Of a stretch of 52,332 nucleotides of DNA, positions 21,566-29,851 are shown in pieces (position 1 is the stretch's first letter; the number at the start of each line of letters is the position of its first letter). The translations under genes and the position numbers were made by a program. The DNA comes from Deltaproteobacteria bacterium (lineage in GTDB: Bacteria > Desulfobacterota > Binatia > HRBIN30 > JACQVA1). Under the pieces are notes generated by a model that made no database searches, was not told the DNA's origin, and saw nothing but the letters and a program-made list of their open reading frames with translations. The stretch spans positions 1-52,332 of the forward strand of contig JACQVA010000235.1 in assembly GCA_016210005.1 (NCBI GenBank), in the 5' to 3' direction.

Positions 21566-22777
21566 ATGTCCGGCAATGCACTCACGGGCATCAAGGTGAT
21601 CGAGCTGGGGCAGTTGGTGTCGGCGCCGTACTGCGCCAAGTTGTTCGCCGACTACGGTGCCGACGTCATCAAGGTCGAACCGCCGGCGGGCGACCGCGCC
21701 CGCTACTGGGGCCCCTTTCCCAACGACGTGCCCGACCCGGAGAAGAGCGGGCTGTTCTTCTTTCTCAACCGCAACAAGCGCGGCCTCACCCTCGACGTGC
21801 GACCGCAGCACGGGCGCGAGTTGCTGCTACGGCTAATCGCGCAGGCGGACGTGCTGATCGAGAACAACCCGCCGCGCTTCATGCGCGAACACCAGCTCGA
21901 CTACGCCGCGCTGGCGCAGATCAATCCCGACTTGGTGATGATTTCGATCACGCCCTTCGGGCAGACCGGGCCGTACAGCGAGTGGAACGGCTACGACCTC
22001 AACGCCTTTCACCTTACTGCGGCGGGCAGCCGCTACTGCGGGCAGCCGAACCAGGCGCCGCTCGAACATGGTACGTTCGCCGCCGACTTCTTCGGCGCCA
22101 CCGCCGGCGCGGCCTGGGGGCTGGCGGCAGTGTACGGGCGCCGGCGCGCCGGCGGCGGCCAGCTCATTGATGTCTCGTGTGCTGAGGCCATCGCCGCGCT
22201 TTTCGTCGGCGGCCAGAACATCGGCGGCTGTGCGCAAGACGGAGTGTTCGATCGCCGCACCGGGGTCGGGATGTCGTTGGGGGCGCCGGCCACCATCTTG
22301 CCGTGCAAGGACGGCCATGCCTGGATGCTGGCCTTGGAGCCCGGCCAGTGGAACGGCCTGGCGCGCGTGATGGGCAACCCCGAGTGGATGCAGCTGGAGA
22401 TGTTTCAGGAGATGTTCGTCCGCGCCCAAAACGCCGACGCCATGTATCCGCTGATCGAGCAGTGGACAAGTGAACACAGCAAGTGGGAAATAATGGACCA
22501 ATGTCAGGCCAACGGCTGCCCGGTGACGGCGGTGTTCACCGTAGCCGAGGCGGCCGAGCACCCGCACCTGAAAGCGCGTGACTACATCGTCGAAGTGGAG
22601 CATCCCCGGCTAGGGAAGGTTCGCGACCTGGGCGCTCCCTTCAAGCTCCCGGCCAGCCCCGGCGGGCCACGCCATCCCGCACCATTGCTCGGCCAACACA
22701 ACGACGAAGTCTACGGTGAGCTACTCGGCCTCGGCGGCGCTGAGCTGACGCAGTTGCGCAGCGAAGGCATCATCTGA
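21566..22777 (+). CDS. Class III CoA-transferase (CaiB/BaiF family)
   Basis: A 403-residue cytoplasmic CoA-transferase. The N-terminal signature GADVIKVEPPAGD and the downstream LNRNKRGLTLD and HGTFAADFFGATAGA segments are all present. The Asp in the last segment is the expected catalytic residue that forms the acyl-anhydride intermediate. A GGGGAGGG site 5 bases upstream fixes the ATG at 21566. The next CoA-transferase gene starts 32 bases downstream, so the two are co-transcribed and could act as separate enzymes or as a heterodimer. The acyl substrate cannot be deduced. Confidence 0.9.
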   Translation: MSGNALTGIKVIELGQLVSAPYCAKLFADYGADVIKVEPPAGDRARYWGPFPNDVPDPEKSGLFFFLNRNKRGLTLDVRPQHGRELLLRLIAQADVLIENNPPRFMREHQLDYAALAQINPDLVMISITPFGQTGPYSEWNGYDLNAFHLTAAGSRYCGQPNQAPLEHGTFAADFFGATAGAAWGLAAVYGRRRAGGGQLIDVSCAEAIAALFVGGQNIGGCAQDGVFDRRTGVGMSLGAPATILPCKDGHAWMLALEPGQWNGLARVMGNPEWMQLEMFQEMFVRAQNADAMYPLIEQWTSEHSKWEIMDQCQANGCPVTAVFTVAEAAEHPHLKARDYIVEVEHPRLGKVRDLGAPFKLPASPGGPRHPAPLLGQHNDEVYGELLGLGGAELTQLRSEGII

Positions 22778-22809
22778 CGAAGGCGGGCCGGTCAGTCGAG
22801 GTGACAGTC

Positions 22810-24030
22810 ATGAGCAAGGCACTTCCCCTCCAAGGCATCCGGGTGGCGAACTTCGGCTGGGTCTGGGCCGGCCCGGTGGTCGGGCAAACCCTCGGCTTCT
22901 TGGGCGCGGAGGTCTACAAGATCGAGTCGCGGGCGCGGATCGACCTCACCCGCATGCTGCCGCCGTTCGGCGGCGGCGTGCGTGACCCCGATCGCAGTCT
23001 CTCGAATCACGCCTGCTGGGCCGGCAACGGCAGCATCAGCCTCAATCTCAAGAAGGCCGAGGCGCAAGAACTGGCGCGCCAGTTCATCGCCACCTGCGAC
23101 GTGGTGGTAGAAAACTTCGGCCCCGGCGCGATGCAGGACATGAACCTCGGCTACGAGACCCTCACGGCGCTCAAGCCCGAACTGGTCATGTTGTCGATGC
23201 CGGCGGCCGGCCTCTACGGCCCGCTCAAGGACATCAGAACTTACGGCCTCAGCCTGACCAGTATCACCGGCTTAGATAGCCTCACAGGATACCCCGGCGG
23301 CCCGCCGGTGCCGGTGGAGAACGCTTTCTCCGATCCCTACAACGGCATCATGGGAGCCTTCGCCGTGCTCGCCGCCCTCATGTACCGCGACCGCTGCGGC
23401 ACCGGCCAGCACATCGACTACTCGCAGCAAGAGGCGGTCATGCCCATGGTTGGACCGGCGTTCATGGACTACGTGCTCAACGGCCGCGTGGCCGGCCCGC
23501 TGGGTAACCGCCATCCGCTGGCAGCGGCGGCCCCTCACGGCGTCTTCCCTTGTGCGGGCGCAGACCGCTGGGTCAGCGTCGCGGTCGTCACTGAAGCGGA
23601 ATGGCAGGGTCTGGTGAAAGCCATGGCCGAACCAGCATGGGCGCGCGCACCCGAGTTCGCCCAGCTCGCCGATCGCCTCCACCACCTCGACGACCTTCAT
23701 CAACACTTGGCGGCGTGGACTGCGGATTTCAACGACTACGAGTTGGCGCAACTGCTGCAACGGCACGGCGTCGCGGCGGCGCCGGTGCTGAACGTCGGCG
23801 ATTTACTCAAGGACCCGCATTACCGCGCGCGTGGCACGTTCATCGAGGTCCAGCATTCGTTGGGATTTCGCGAGACCATCTACGGCGCCTACGTCAAGAC
23901 CAGCCGCACCGAAGCCGACGTTCGCTCCGGGCCGCAAATCGGTCAAGACAACGATTTCGTCTTCAAGAAGCTGCTCGGTGTCTCGGAGGACCGTTACCGC
24001 CGGCTCATCGAAGAGCAGGTGATCTATTGA
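22810..24030 (+). CDS. Class III CoA-transferase (CaiB/BaiF family)
   Basis: A 406-residue protein. GAEVYKIESRARID replaces the more usual GADVIKVE, and FSDPYNGIMGAFAVLAAL carries the expected catalytic Asp. The ATG at 22810 has GAGGTGA five bases upstream (22798-22804). It follows the preceding CoA-transferase closely but is only distantly similar to it, so this is not a recent duplication. Both partners keep the Asp, in contrast to the pair at 34485-36914. Confidence 0.9.
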   Translation: MSKALPLQGIRVANFGWVWAGPVVGQTLGFLGAEVYKIESRARIDLTRMLPPFGGGVRDPDRSLSNHACWAGNGSISLNLKKAEAQELARQFIATCDVVVENFGPGAMQDMNLGYETLTALKPELVMLSMPAAGLYGPLKDIRTYGLSLTSITGLDSLTGYPGGPPVPVENAFSDPYNGIMGAFAVLAALMYRDRCGTGQHIDYSQQEAVMPMVGPAFMDYVLNGRVAGPLGNRHPLAAAAPHGVFPCAGADRWVSVAVVTEAEWQGLVKAMAEPAWARAPEFAQLADRLHHLDDLHQHLAAWTADFNDYELAQLLQRHGVAAAPVLNVGDLLKDPHYRARGTFIEVQHSLGFRETIYGAYVKTSRTEADVRSGPQIGQDNDFVFKKLLGVSEDRYRRLIEEQVIY

Positions 24031-24647
24031 CCCGCGCGCTCGAGCCGGCGCCCAATTCCGCGCGTGCGATCGCTTTCATCACCAAGGGCAACACCAGCTG
24101 CGGCTGCGCCAGGGGCGCGGCATGGCCGGTGCGCTGGGCGGCGGCCACCGGCACGACCGCACCCAAGCGCTCGATCAACTCGCGGCGCGAGCGGCCGAAG
24201 AACTTGTCCACCCGCTCCTCCCGGATGTCCGGCTCCTTCGCCCGGTCTTTCGGTGAACAAGATCAAGGTGCCGGCGGCAAAAGGCGGCACCGGACTACGG
24301 CGGCCGAAGATGGTTTGTTGAAACTCGCCTTCAGGTCTTGAACCGCCGACGTCGGGCCTTACTCGGCACCTCCGGGTTCGGTCGCGCCCCCGGCACAGGA
24401 GCTGGCTGCGCTCCGGTCGCTATCGCTCTCTTCGGTCCACCAGCCCCTGCTGCGGTCCCATTCCCTGGTACCGTGACTCCATCCTTGCCTTCTTCCTTGC
24501 CCTCTACACTATTTCACCCAAGGGAAAATGTCTCACTGTCATTGGCACAGAGGGCGGTTTCTGAAAGATGCAACGACGGACTTTTGGATCTCGCGCGTTT
24601 AAGAGGCAATGGGCCAATAGGGGCCCCAACAACGAAGGAGATCCGAT
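24031..24647. other. Intergenic region without an intact gene
   Basis: About 617 bases between the CoA-transferase and the EF-hand gene. On the minus strand, about 24005-24211, an open frame starts at a GTG (DKFFGRSRRELIERLG ...). Its coding-like codon use could make it a gene fragment, but no family was recognised and no ribosome binding site is seen. The rest is not assignable. The right end holds the canonical AAGGAG at 24635-24640 serving the next gene. Confidence 0.4.
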
Positions 24648-24922
24648 ATGAAGATCGATCGCTGGTTGCTGATGGGCACAATGCTTCTGGTACCCGCATC
24701 TGCGTTCGCTCAAAGTCCGCCGAGCCCTGCGGAGCTGGAGTCGGAGCGTGCCCCCTCTTTGCGCAGGCGGACGCCGACGGGAGCGGGACGCTGTCTTTGA
24801 GCGAGTTCAAGACCTTCGAGTCCCTCATTCGGGACAAAATGACAGAGCAACACTTCAACCACCTCGATACGAACGGCGACGGCGTCCTGGGTCTCGACGA
24901 GCTGCCCAGGCGGGCCGCCTAG
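24648..24922 (+). pseudogene. Exported EF-hand protein gene interrupted by a frameshift
   Basis: The ATG at 24648 with AAGGAG 7 bases upstream starts a clean signal peptide (KIDRWLLMGTMLLVPASAFA-QS) and the segment PAELESERA. The frame then ends at a TGA at 24798-24800. The frame one base back encodes LFAQADADGSGTLSLSEF and HLDTNGDGVLGLDELP, two EF-hand loops, and ends at TAG 24920-24922. Restoring one C to the run of five Cs in GTGCCCCCTC would join both halves into a protein of about 91 residues. This is either a real recent mutation or an assembly error. Confidence 0.75.
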
Positions 24923-24985
24923 GTCCTCGATTCGGGCACCCTCCCTTCTAGCGTCGCCCAGCGGCCTCGCATTCGCGACCATGTC

Positions 24986-25138
24986 ATGAGCGCCGAGGAA
25001 CGGCTCAAGAAGGCACATCTCACGCTGCTGATCCGCGTCAAGAGCGTGCTGACGCCAGCACAACAACAAAAGCTCCGCCAGCTCCGGCCAGAACATCTGC
25101 CGGGGTTGGGCGATGATGCTAATCAGGAGGAGGAACAC
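24986..25138 (+). pseudogene. LTXXQ/Spy-CpxP-like fragment
   Basis: About 51 codons encode RLKKAHLTLLIRVKSVLTPA then QQQKLRQLR. This matches the C-terminal LTPxQ helix of periplasmic Spy/CpxP-like metal- or stress-response proteins. There is no signal peptide or N-terminal half, and no stop before the next gene, so the frame runs straight into the lipoprotein start at 25139. A gene finder would fuse the two into one 350-residue product. I treat it as a decayed fragment. Confidence 0.4.
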
Positions 25139-26038
25139 ATGGGCGCATTGCACATTCTAACGAAAGTGCTGCCACCATTGCCAATCCTGGCATGCCTCAT
25201 TGGGTGTGGCACGAGCAATGGGGCATCCGGCGCAAATCTTCAAAGCGCTGCATTCGGTCATAAGGTGTTTGTCGCGGTCGGCGATGGCGGGGAGATCATT
25301 ACCTCAAGCAGCGGTTCCTCGTGGAACCAGCAGTCGAGTGGCGTCACTGTGGCTCTGCTCAGCGTCACCTACGGCGGCAACAAGTTCGTTGTTGTCGGAA
25401 ATAGTGGCAAGTCTCTCGTGTCGAGCGACGGCACTTCTTGGAGTGCCACCACAGTATCCAGCGACGTGTCGTTCCTTGGTGTTGCATACGGCGATGGGCT
25501 CTTTGTGATGGTCGGCGACAAGGGCTCGATCTACACATCAACCGATGGAAGTGGGTGGACCTCGCAAGAGAGTGGCACCACAGGGGATCTCCGAGGCATT
25601 ACCTTCGGTGCAAGCATGTTCGTGGCGGTCGGCGCGGATGGCGACATTCTCACGTCTGCAGATGCCGCGAGTTGGTCTGCGGCGACTTCGGGTACAACTG
25701 AAGCGCTCGCGGACGTTCACTACGGAAACGGCGTGTATACGGTCGTGGGGACCAAGGGCACGATTCTGCGATCCGCGGACGCCATCTCGTGGTCGACCAT
25801 CGAGACGGGGATCAGTCGCGACCTCAACGCCATATCTTACGCAGAGGGGCTGTTCGTCGTCATTGGCGCCGATGGAACGATTCTCACGTCGTCAGACGCA
25901 GCGACGTTCAGTCAGCGGACCTCCGGCACGAGCGAGAACCTCCGCGGCATCGCGTTCGGCAACAATGTTTTTGTCGCCGTGGGATTTTCGGGCACCATTT
26001 TGAATTCTGATGATGGAATCACATGGGCAAAGGCGTGA
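25139..26038 (+). CDS. Lipoprotein with seven beta-propeller-type repeats
   Basis: A 299-residue lipoprotein. The ATG at 25139 is chosen because AGGAGGAGGAA lies just upstream and a signal peptide with lipobox LIGC (Cys23) follows. The mature part is seven units of about 39 residues of the form FVAVGxxGxILTSxDGxSWxxxxSGT, close to BNR/YCF48-like blades, so a seven-bladed propeller is likely. No enzymatic residues were recognised. Such proteins often bind ligands or partners at the outer membrane. The stretch looks less GC-rich than the CoA-transferase genes to its left. Confidence 0.8.
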   Translation: MGALHILTKVLPPLPILACLIGCGTSNGASGANLQSAAFGHKVFVAVGDGGEIITSSSGSSWNQQSSGVTVALLSVTYGGNKFVVVGNSGKSLVSSDGTSWSATTVSSDVSFLGVAYGDGLFVMVGDKGSIYTSTDGSGWTSQESGTTGDLRGITFGASMFVAVGADGDILTSADAASWSAATSGTTEALADVHYGNGVYTVVGTKGTILRSADAISWSTIETGISRDLNAISYAEGLFVVIGADGTILTSSDAATFSQRTSGTSENLRGIAFGNNVFVAVGFSGTILNSDDGITWAKA

Positions 26039-26132
26039 CGTGGATCGAGGGGCGACGCCGACGACGATTCTTCCGCCAATCGGCCTTCGTCGTCGAGCAT
26101 TTGCAGTCGTGCGCAGGACGAGAAACGAGAAG

Positions 26133-26321
26133 ATGCACGAGGGTTGGAACCCCGAAGCCGAGGCGTTGCGCGTCGAGCGCCTCACCTGTGTCGCTGCACT
26201 CGTGCTTCTACTCACCATCATCGTTGCCGTCGCTTCGTGCGGGGGTGACGACCTCGTGTTCCCCGGAGAGTTGTACACACAGACGGCGACCCCGGAGGAG
26301 ACTGCTACGCCGACGGCGTGA
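26133..26321 (+). CDS. Small lipoprotein with TATPTA tail
   Basis: A 62-residue predicted lipoprotein. A hydrophobic segment (VAALVLLLTIIVAVAS) ends in the lipobox VASC (Cys36), followed by GGDDLVFPGE and a TATPEETATPTA tail of the same Thr-Pro character as the linkers of the giant secreted protein. The N-terminus before the hydrophobic part is long for a signal peptide, so the start is uncertain. Function unknown. Confidence 0.55.
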   Translation: MHEGWNPEAEALRVERLTCVAALVLLLTIIVAVASCGGDDLVFPGELYTQTATPEETATPTA

Positions 26322-26560
26322 CTTGGTCGTTCACTCCTCTCGATTTTCGAGAGTTCAAAGTCGTCGACTTCCGATGAATGCACGAAGCGCCCGTAGCGTT
26401 TGAGGAGGGCGACCACCACTAGCCCACCTGTCTGGACAGCCACGGCAGGCTCACGCCGTTGGCCAATGCCGAATAGGGTTCTCCTGCGTCGTGGGCGGCG
26501 ACGGACCCGGCACCATCCTCTCCGGCTGGTCCGATGAGCCAACCCGTTCCCCATCCCCTA

Positions 26561-26599
26561 TTGACCGAGGCGTCAAATGATTGCATATTGCAAATATGC
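26561..26599 (+). promoter_or_regulatory. Leaderless promoter and operator of the marR-efflux operon
   Basis: The -35 TTGACC (26561-26566), a 17-base spacer and the -10 CATATT (26584-26589) end exactly 6 bases before the ATG at 26596, so transcription should start at the A of the ATG. The perfect inverted repeat GCATATT-GCA-AATATGC (26583-26599) covers the -10 and the start codon, where a MarR dimer would block transcription. This predicts autorepression and drug- or ligand-induced release. Confidence 0.6.
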
Positions 26600-27066
26600 T
26601 GAAACGCAAAGGTACACCAGGCCAGAAGCTCGAGGGCGGTGCGCGTGAGCTGGTCACGCACCTTGACCGCGCGATGCGCCGGTTGGTTCTGGCCGGCAAC
26701 GAGCAGGGCATCCCGGAGAGCTTCAGTCGTTCGGAGATTGCCGTTCTCGACACCGTCGGCGCAGAAGGGCCGATGACCATGGGTGTGATCGCCGCGCGCG
26801 TTCGGATGCCACTCAGCACGGTGACCAGAGTCGTCGATCGACTCGTCGTGAGGGAATTGGTTCAGCGCGAGCGTCCGGAGGACAACCGCCGCGTCGTGCG
26901 GGTCGCGCTCGCGCCCGACGGCCATTCGTTCTACCAGGCTGCGCTGAGGAGTCGGATCGCCGGGGCACAGCGCATGTTGCAGCGCTTGACCGAGGGTGAA
27001 CAGCGCGAGCTGGTCCGACTCTTCCGGAAGATCGCAGATTCCATCGCGGAGGAGCCGCAGGGATGA
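26596..27066 (+). CDS. MarR-family transcriptional regulator
   Basis: A 156-residue winged-helix regulator: helical dimer part, then SFSRSEIAVLDTVGAEGPMT, the recognition region MGVIAARVRMPLSTVTRVVDRL and the wing LVQRERPEDNRRVVRVAL. It is the first gene of the efflux operon and overlaps the outer-membrane factor gene by four bases (ATGA). It has no Shine-Dalgarno sequence and a promoter placed for a leaderless transcript. It probably represses the pump until a toxic compound binds. Confidence 0.9.
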   Translation: MLKRKGTPGQKLEGGARELVTHLDRAMRRLVLAGNEQGIPESFSRSEIAVLDTVGAEGPMTMGVIAARVRMPLSTVTRVVDRLVVRELVQRERPEDNRRVVRVALAPDGHSFYQAALRSRIAGAQRMLQRLTEGEQRELVRLFRKIADSIAEEPQG

Positions 27067-28556
27067 CACGGGCCGCGCCGCACACCCGGTTGATCTGCCG
27101 CCTCACGCCGCTCTGGTGTATCGCTGTCCTGGCGGGCTGCGTTCTGGTAGGACCCAACTACGTCGCCCCGACGGCGTCCGAACTCCACGTTCCATCATCG
27201 TGGCAGGGCTCTGCACCATCGACCGCAGCCGGCCTTGAAATCGCAAACTGGTGGCAGCACCTCGGCGACGCGCTGTTGAGCCGACTTGTCGCGCAGGCGA
27301 TGCAGGCGAGCCCGGACGTGCAGTCCGCCCGCGCCAAGTTGCGCCAGGCGCGGGCACAGCGCCTTCTGGCGTTCGGTAACCTGTGGCCCACGGCCAGTGC
27401 CTCCGCATCGGCCCATCATACCGAGACCAGCGAACCGTCCGGCATTGGCGGTTCCCCATCCCAAAACGTTGCCGCCGGCAGCTCCCAAGACCTGTACAAT
27501 GCTGGGTTCGACGCGTCGTGGGAACCAGACATCGTCGGTGGTCAACGCCGTGCCCTCGAGGCCGCGAGCGCCGACCAGGCGGCGTCGATGGCGAGTCTGC
27601 ACAGTGCACAGGTGACGTTGGCGGCCGAGGTCGCACGCAACTACGTGGAGGCGCGATCGCTGCAGGCACGGATCGCCATCGTTCGAGCAAACCTTGGCAG
27701 CCAATCGGAGACCCTGGCGCTCACGCAGTGGCGTGTGCAGGCCGGCCTGACCAGTTCGCTGGACGCAGAGCAGCAACGCACCAACGTCGAGCAGACGCGG
27801 GCGACGATTCCTCCCCTCGAAACCTCCTTGGCTGAGGCGGAGCATCGGATTGGTACTCTCCTCGGCCTCGCACCCGGTGCGTTGCACGAGGACCTCGCCG
27901 TCCCGGCGCCCATTCCACAAGTTCCGGAGCCGCTCACCATCGGGATCCCGGCAGATATTTTGCGCCAACGACCGGACGTGGCCGCCGCCGAGCGCACGCT
28001 AGCCGGGGCCACCGCGCGCATCGGTGAGGCCGCGGCGGCGCGCTATCCGAGCTTCACGCTCTCCGGATCGGTCGGGGTCGAAGCAATGACGATCGGTGCG
28101 CTCACCAATGGAAGCTCCCTCGCCGCCAGCGTGGTGGGTAGCCTCGCACAGACGATCTTCGACGCGGGGCGCATCAGCGCGAAAATTGAAATCCAGGACG
28201 CGATACAACAACAAGCGCTGGCGACGTATCAGGCGACGGTTCTCACGGCGCTCGAAGACGTCGAGAACGCACTCGTCTCGCTCGCCAACAGCCAGGCACG
28301 TGCAACGGCGCTGGCCGCGGCTGTCGAGTCGGCGCGCAACGCCGCGCTCCTCGCCCGCTATCGCTACAGCACGGGCATCATCGACTTCCAGGCCGTCCTC
28401 GATACCGAGCGCACCGTTCTAACAATCGAGGAGAGTCTCAATGTGACGCAGGCCGAGAACACCGTCGCCGCCGTCCAGCTATACAAGGCGTTGGGTGGCG
28501 GCTGGTCTCCGGCCGAAGCGCTTGCCGGACCCAATATGCAGGGCACATCATCATGA
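27063..28556 (+). CDS. Outer-membrane efflux factor, NodT/OprM family lipoprotein
   Basis: A 497-residue TolC-type channel protein. Signal peptide with lipobox LAGC (Cys26) followed by the NodT-family start VGPNYVAP. Two outer-membrane efflux repeats are visible, with DASWEPDIVGGQRRALEA in the first and RYPSFTLSGSVGVEA ... IFDAGRISAKIE in the second. It forms the outer-membrane exit duct for the MacAB-like pump. It overlaps marR and the adaptor gene by four bases each. Confidence 0.92.
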   Translation: MTRAAPHTRLICRLTPLWCIAVLAGCVLVGPNYVAPTASELHVPSSWQGSAPSTAAGLEIANWWQHLGDALLSRLVAQAMQASPDVQSARAKLRQARAQRLLAFGNLWPTASASASAHHTETSEPSGIGGSPSQNVAAGSSQDLYNAGFDASWEPDIVGGQRRALEAASADQAASMASLHSAQVTLAAEVARNYVEARSLQARIAIVRANLGSQSETLALTQWRVQAGLTSSLDAEQQRTNVEQTRATIPPLETSLAEAEHRIGTLLGLAPGALHEDLAVPAPIPQVPEPLTIGIPADILRQRPDVAAAERTLAGATARIGEAAAARYPSFTLSGSVGVEAMTIGALTNGSSLAASVVGSLAQTIFDAGRISAKIEIQDAIQQQALATYQATVLTALEDVENALVSLANSQARATALAAAVESARNAALLARYRYSTGIIDFQAVLDTERTVLTIEESLNVTQAENTVAAVQLYKALGGGWSPAEALAGPNMQGTSS

Positions 28557-29851
28557 GTCATCCATCGTTCTCAGCGAGCAGCGACATCACTGCGATTCTC
28601 GGAACTGGCGGCGCGAGTACCCGCTTCCGGTGGTCCCTGCGCTGGATCGGCGTTCCAGTCGTGATCCTTGTGGGAGTCGTCGCCTACTTGTTCCTGCGTT
28701 CGGGCGACCATGGCCAATCGCCGCTTTACGAGACCGAAACCGTGGCGCGCGGCAATCTCGTGGTGACCGTGTCCGCCACCGGCACCCTGGAGCCCACCAA
28801 TCAGGTCGATGTCGGCAGCGAGCTCTCGGGGCTCATCGAAGTGGTCTTGGCGGAGGAAAACGACCGCGTGACCCAGGGGCAGGTGCTGGCGCGCCTCGAC
28901 ATCTCGAAACTCACGGACGAGATCACCAAGTCGGAGGCGGCACTGGCTTCCGCCGAGGCCAAGGTGGTGCAAACCACTGCCACCACCAAGGAGGCACGGG
29001 CCAACCTTGCGCGCCTGCGCGCCGTGTCGCGGTTGTCGGGCGGGAAGGTGCCGTCGAAGGCGGAAATGGAGACCGCCGAGGCAACCCTGGCACGGGCAGC
29101 TGCAGATGTGGCCAGCGCCCGCGCTGCCGTTTCCGAAGCCCGCGCCGTGCTGAGCTCGAACCAGACCAATCTCGCGAAAGCCTCGATCCGCTCGCCGATC
29201 AATGGGGTAGTCCTGAGTCGGAAGATCGAGCCGGGCCAGACCGTCGCTGCAGCCATGACGACCCCGGTGCTGTTCACGCTGGCGGAGGACCTATCGCAGA
29301 TGAAGCTTCAGGTGAAGGTTGACGAAGCCGACGTCGGCCAGGTGGAAGACGGGCAATCCGCAACCTTCACCGTGGATGCGTACCCGACGCGGAAGTTCCC
29401 GGCCCGGATCGTCCGTGTCGGATTCGGTTCGCAGACAACTGACAACGTAGTCACGTACAAGACGATCCTCACCGTCAACAACGATGACGTCAGTCTGCGA
29501 CCGGGCATGACGGCCACCGCAGAAATCACCACGGCACAGCGAGAGAACGTGCTGCTCGTGCCCAATGCCGCACTGCGGTTCACGCCGACGCTAAACAACG
29601 AGAGCAGCCACAAATCCGGCGGTGGCATCGTCGGCAGTCTGTTGCCGCACCCACCGGAACCACAAGCGAGAAGACCCGCTGCTTCTCCGGCGAAGAGCGG
29701 CGGGCAGCGGGTATGGATCGTACGCAAAGGGGAGGCCGCTGCCGTCGATGTCACCGTGGGCGTCACCGACGGGCGCTTCACCGAGGTCATAGGCGGAGGC
29801 CTTGAGCCCGGCATGCAGGTGATCACCGATGTGCTCGTCTCATCCAAATGA
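28553..29851 (+). CDS. MacA-like periplasmic adaptor (RND/ABC membrane fusion protein)
   Basis: A 432-residue protein with one N-terminal membrane anchor (about 31-50), a lipoyl-like half (GTLEPTNQVDVGSELSG), a coiled-coil hairpin (about 115-205), the second lipoyl half (IRSPINGVVLSRKIEPGQTV), and beta-barrel and membrane-proximal domains. A Pro/Ser-rich insert of about 45 residues (LNNESSHKSGGGIVGSLLPH ...) before the last domain is unusual. It joins the inner-membrane MacB-like complex to the NodT-type channel. Confidence 0.9.
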   Translation: MSHPSFSASSDITAILGTGGASTRFRWSLRWIGVPVVILVGVVAYLFLRSGDHGQSPLYETETVARGNLVVTVSATGTLEPTNQVDVGSELSGLIEVVLAEENDRVTQGQVLARLDISKLTDEITKSEAALASAEAKVVQTTATTKEARANLARLRAVSRLSGGKVPSKAEMETAEATLARAAADVASARAAVSEARAVLSSNQTNLAKASIRSPINGVVLSRKIEPGQTVAAAMTTPVLFTLAEDLSQMKLQVKVDEADVGQVEDGQSATFTVDAYPTRKFPARIVRVGFGSQTTDNVVTYKTILTVNNDDVSLRPGMTATAEITTAQRENVLLVPNAALRFTPTLNNESSHKSGGGIVGSLLPHPPEPQARRPAASPAKSGGQRVWIVRKGEAAAVDVTVGVTDGRFTEVIGGGLEPGMQVITDVLVSSK

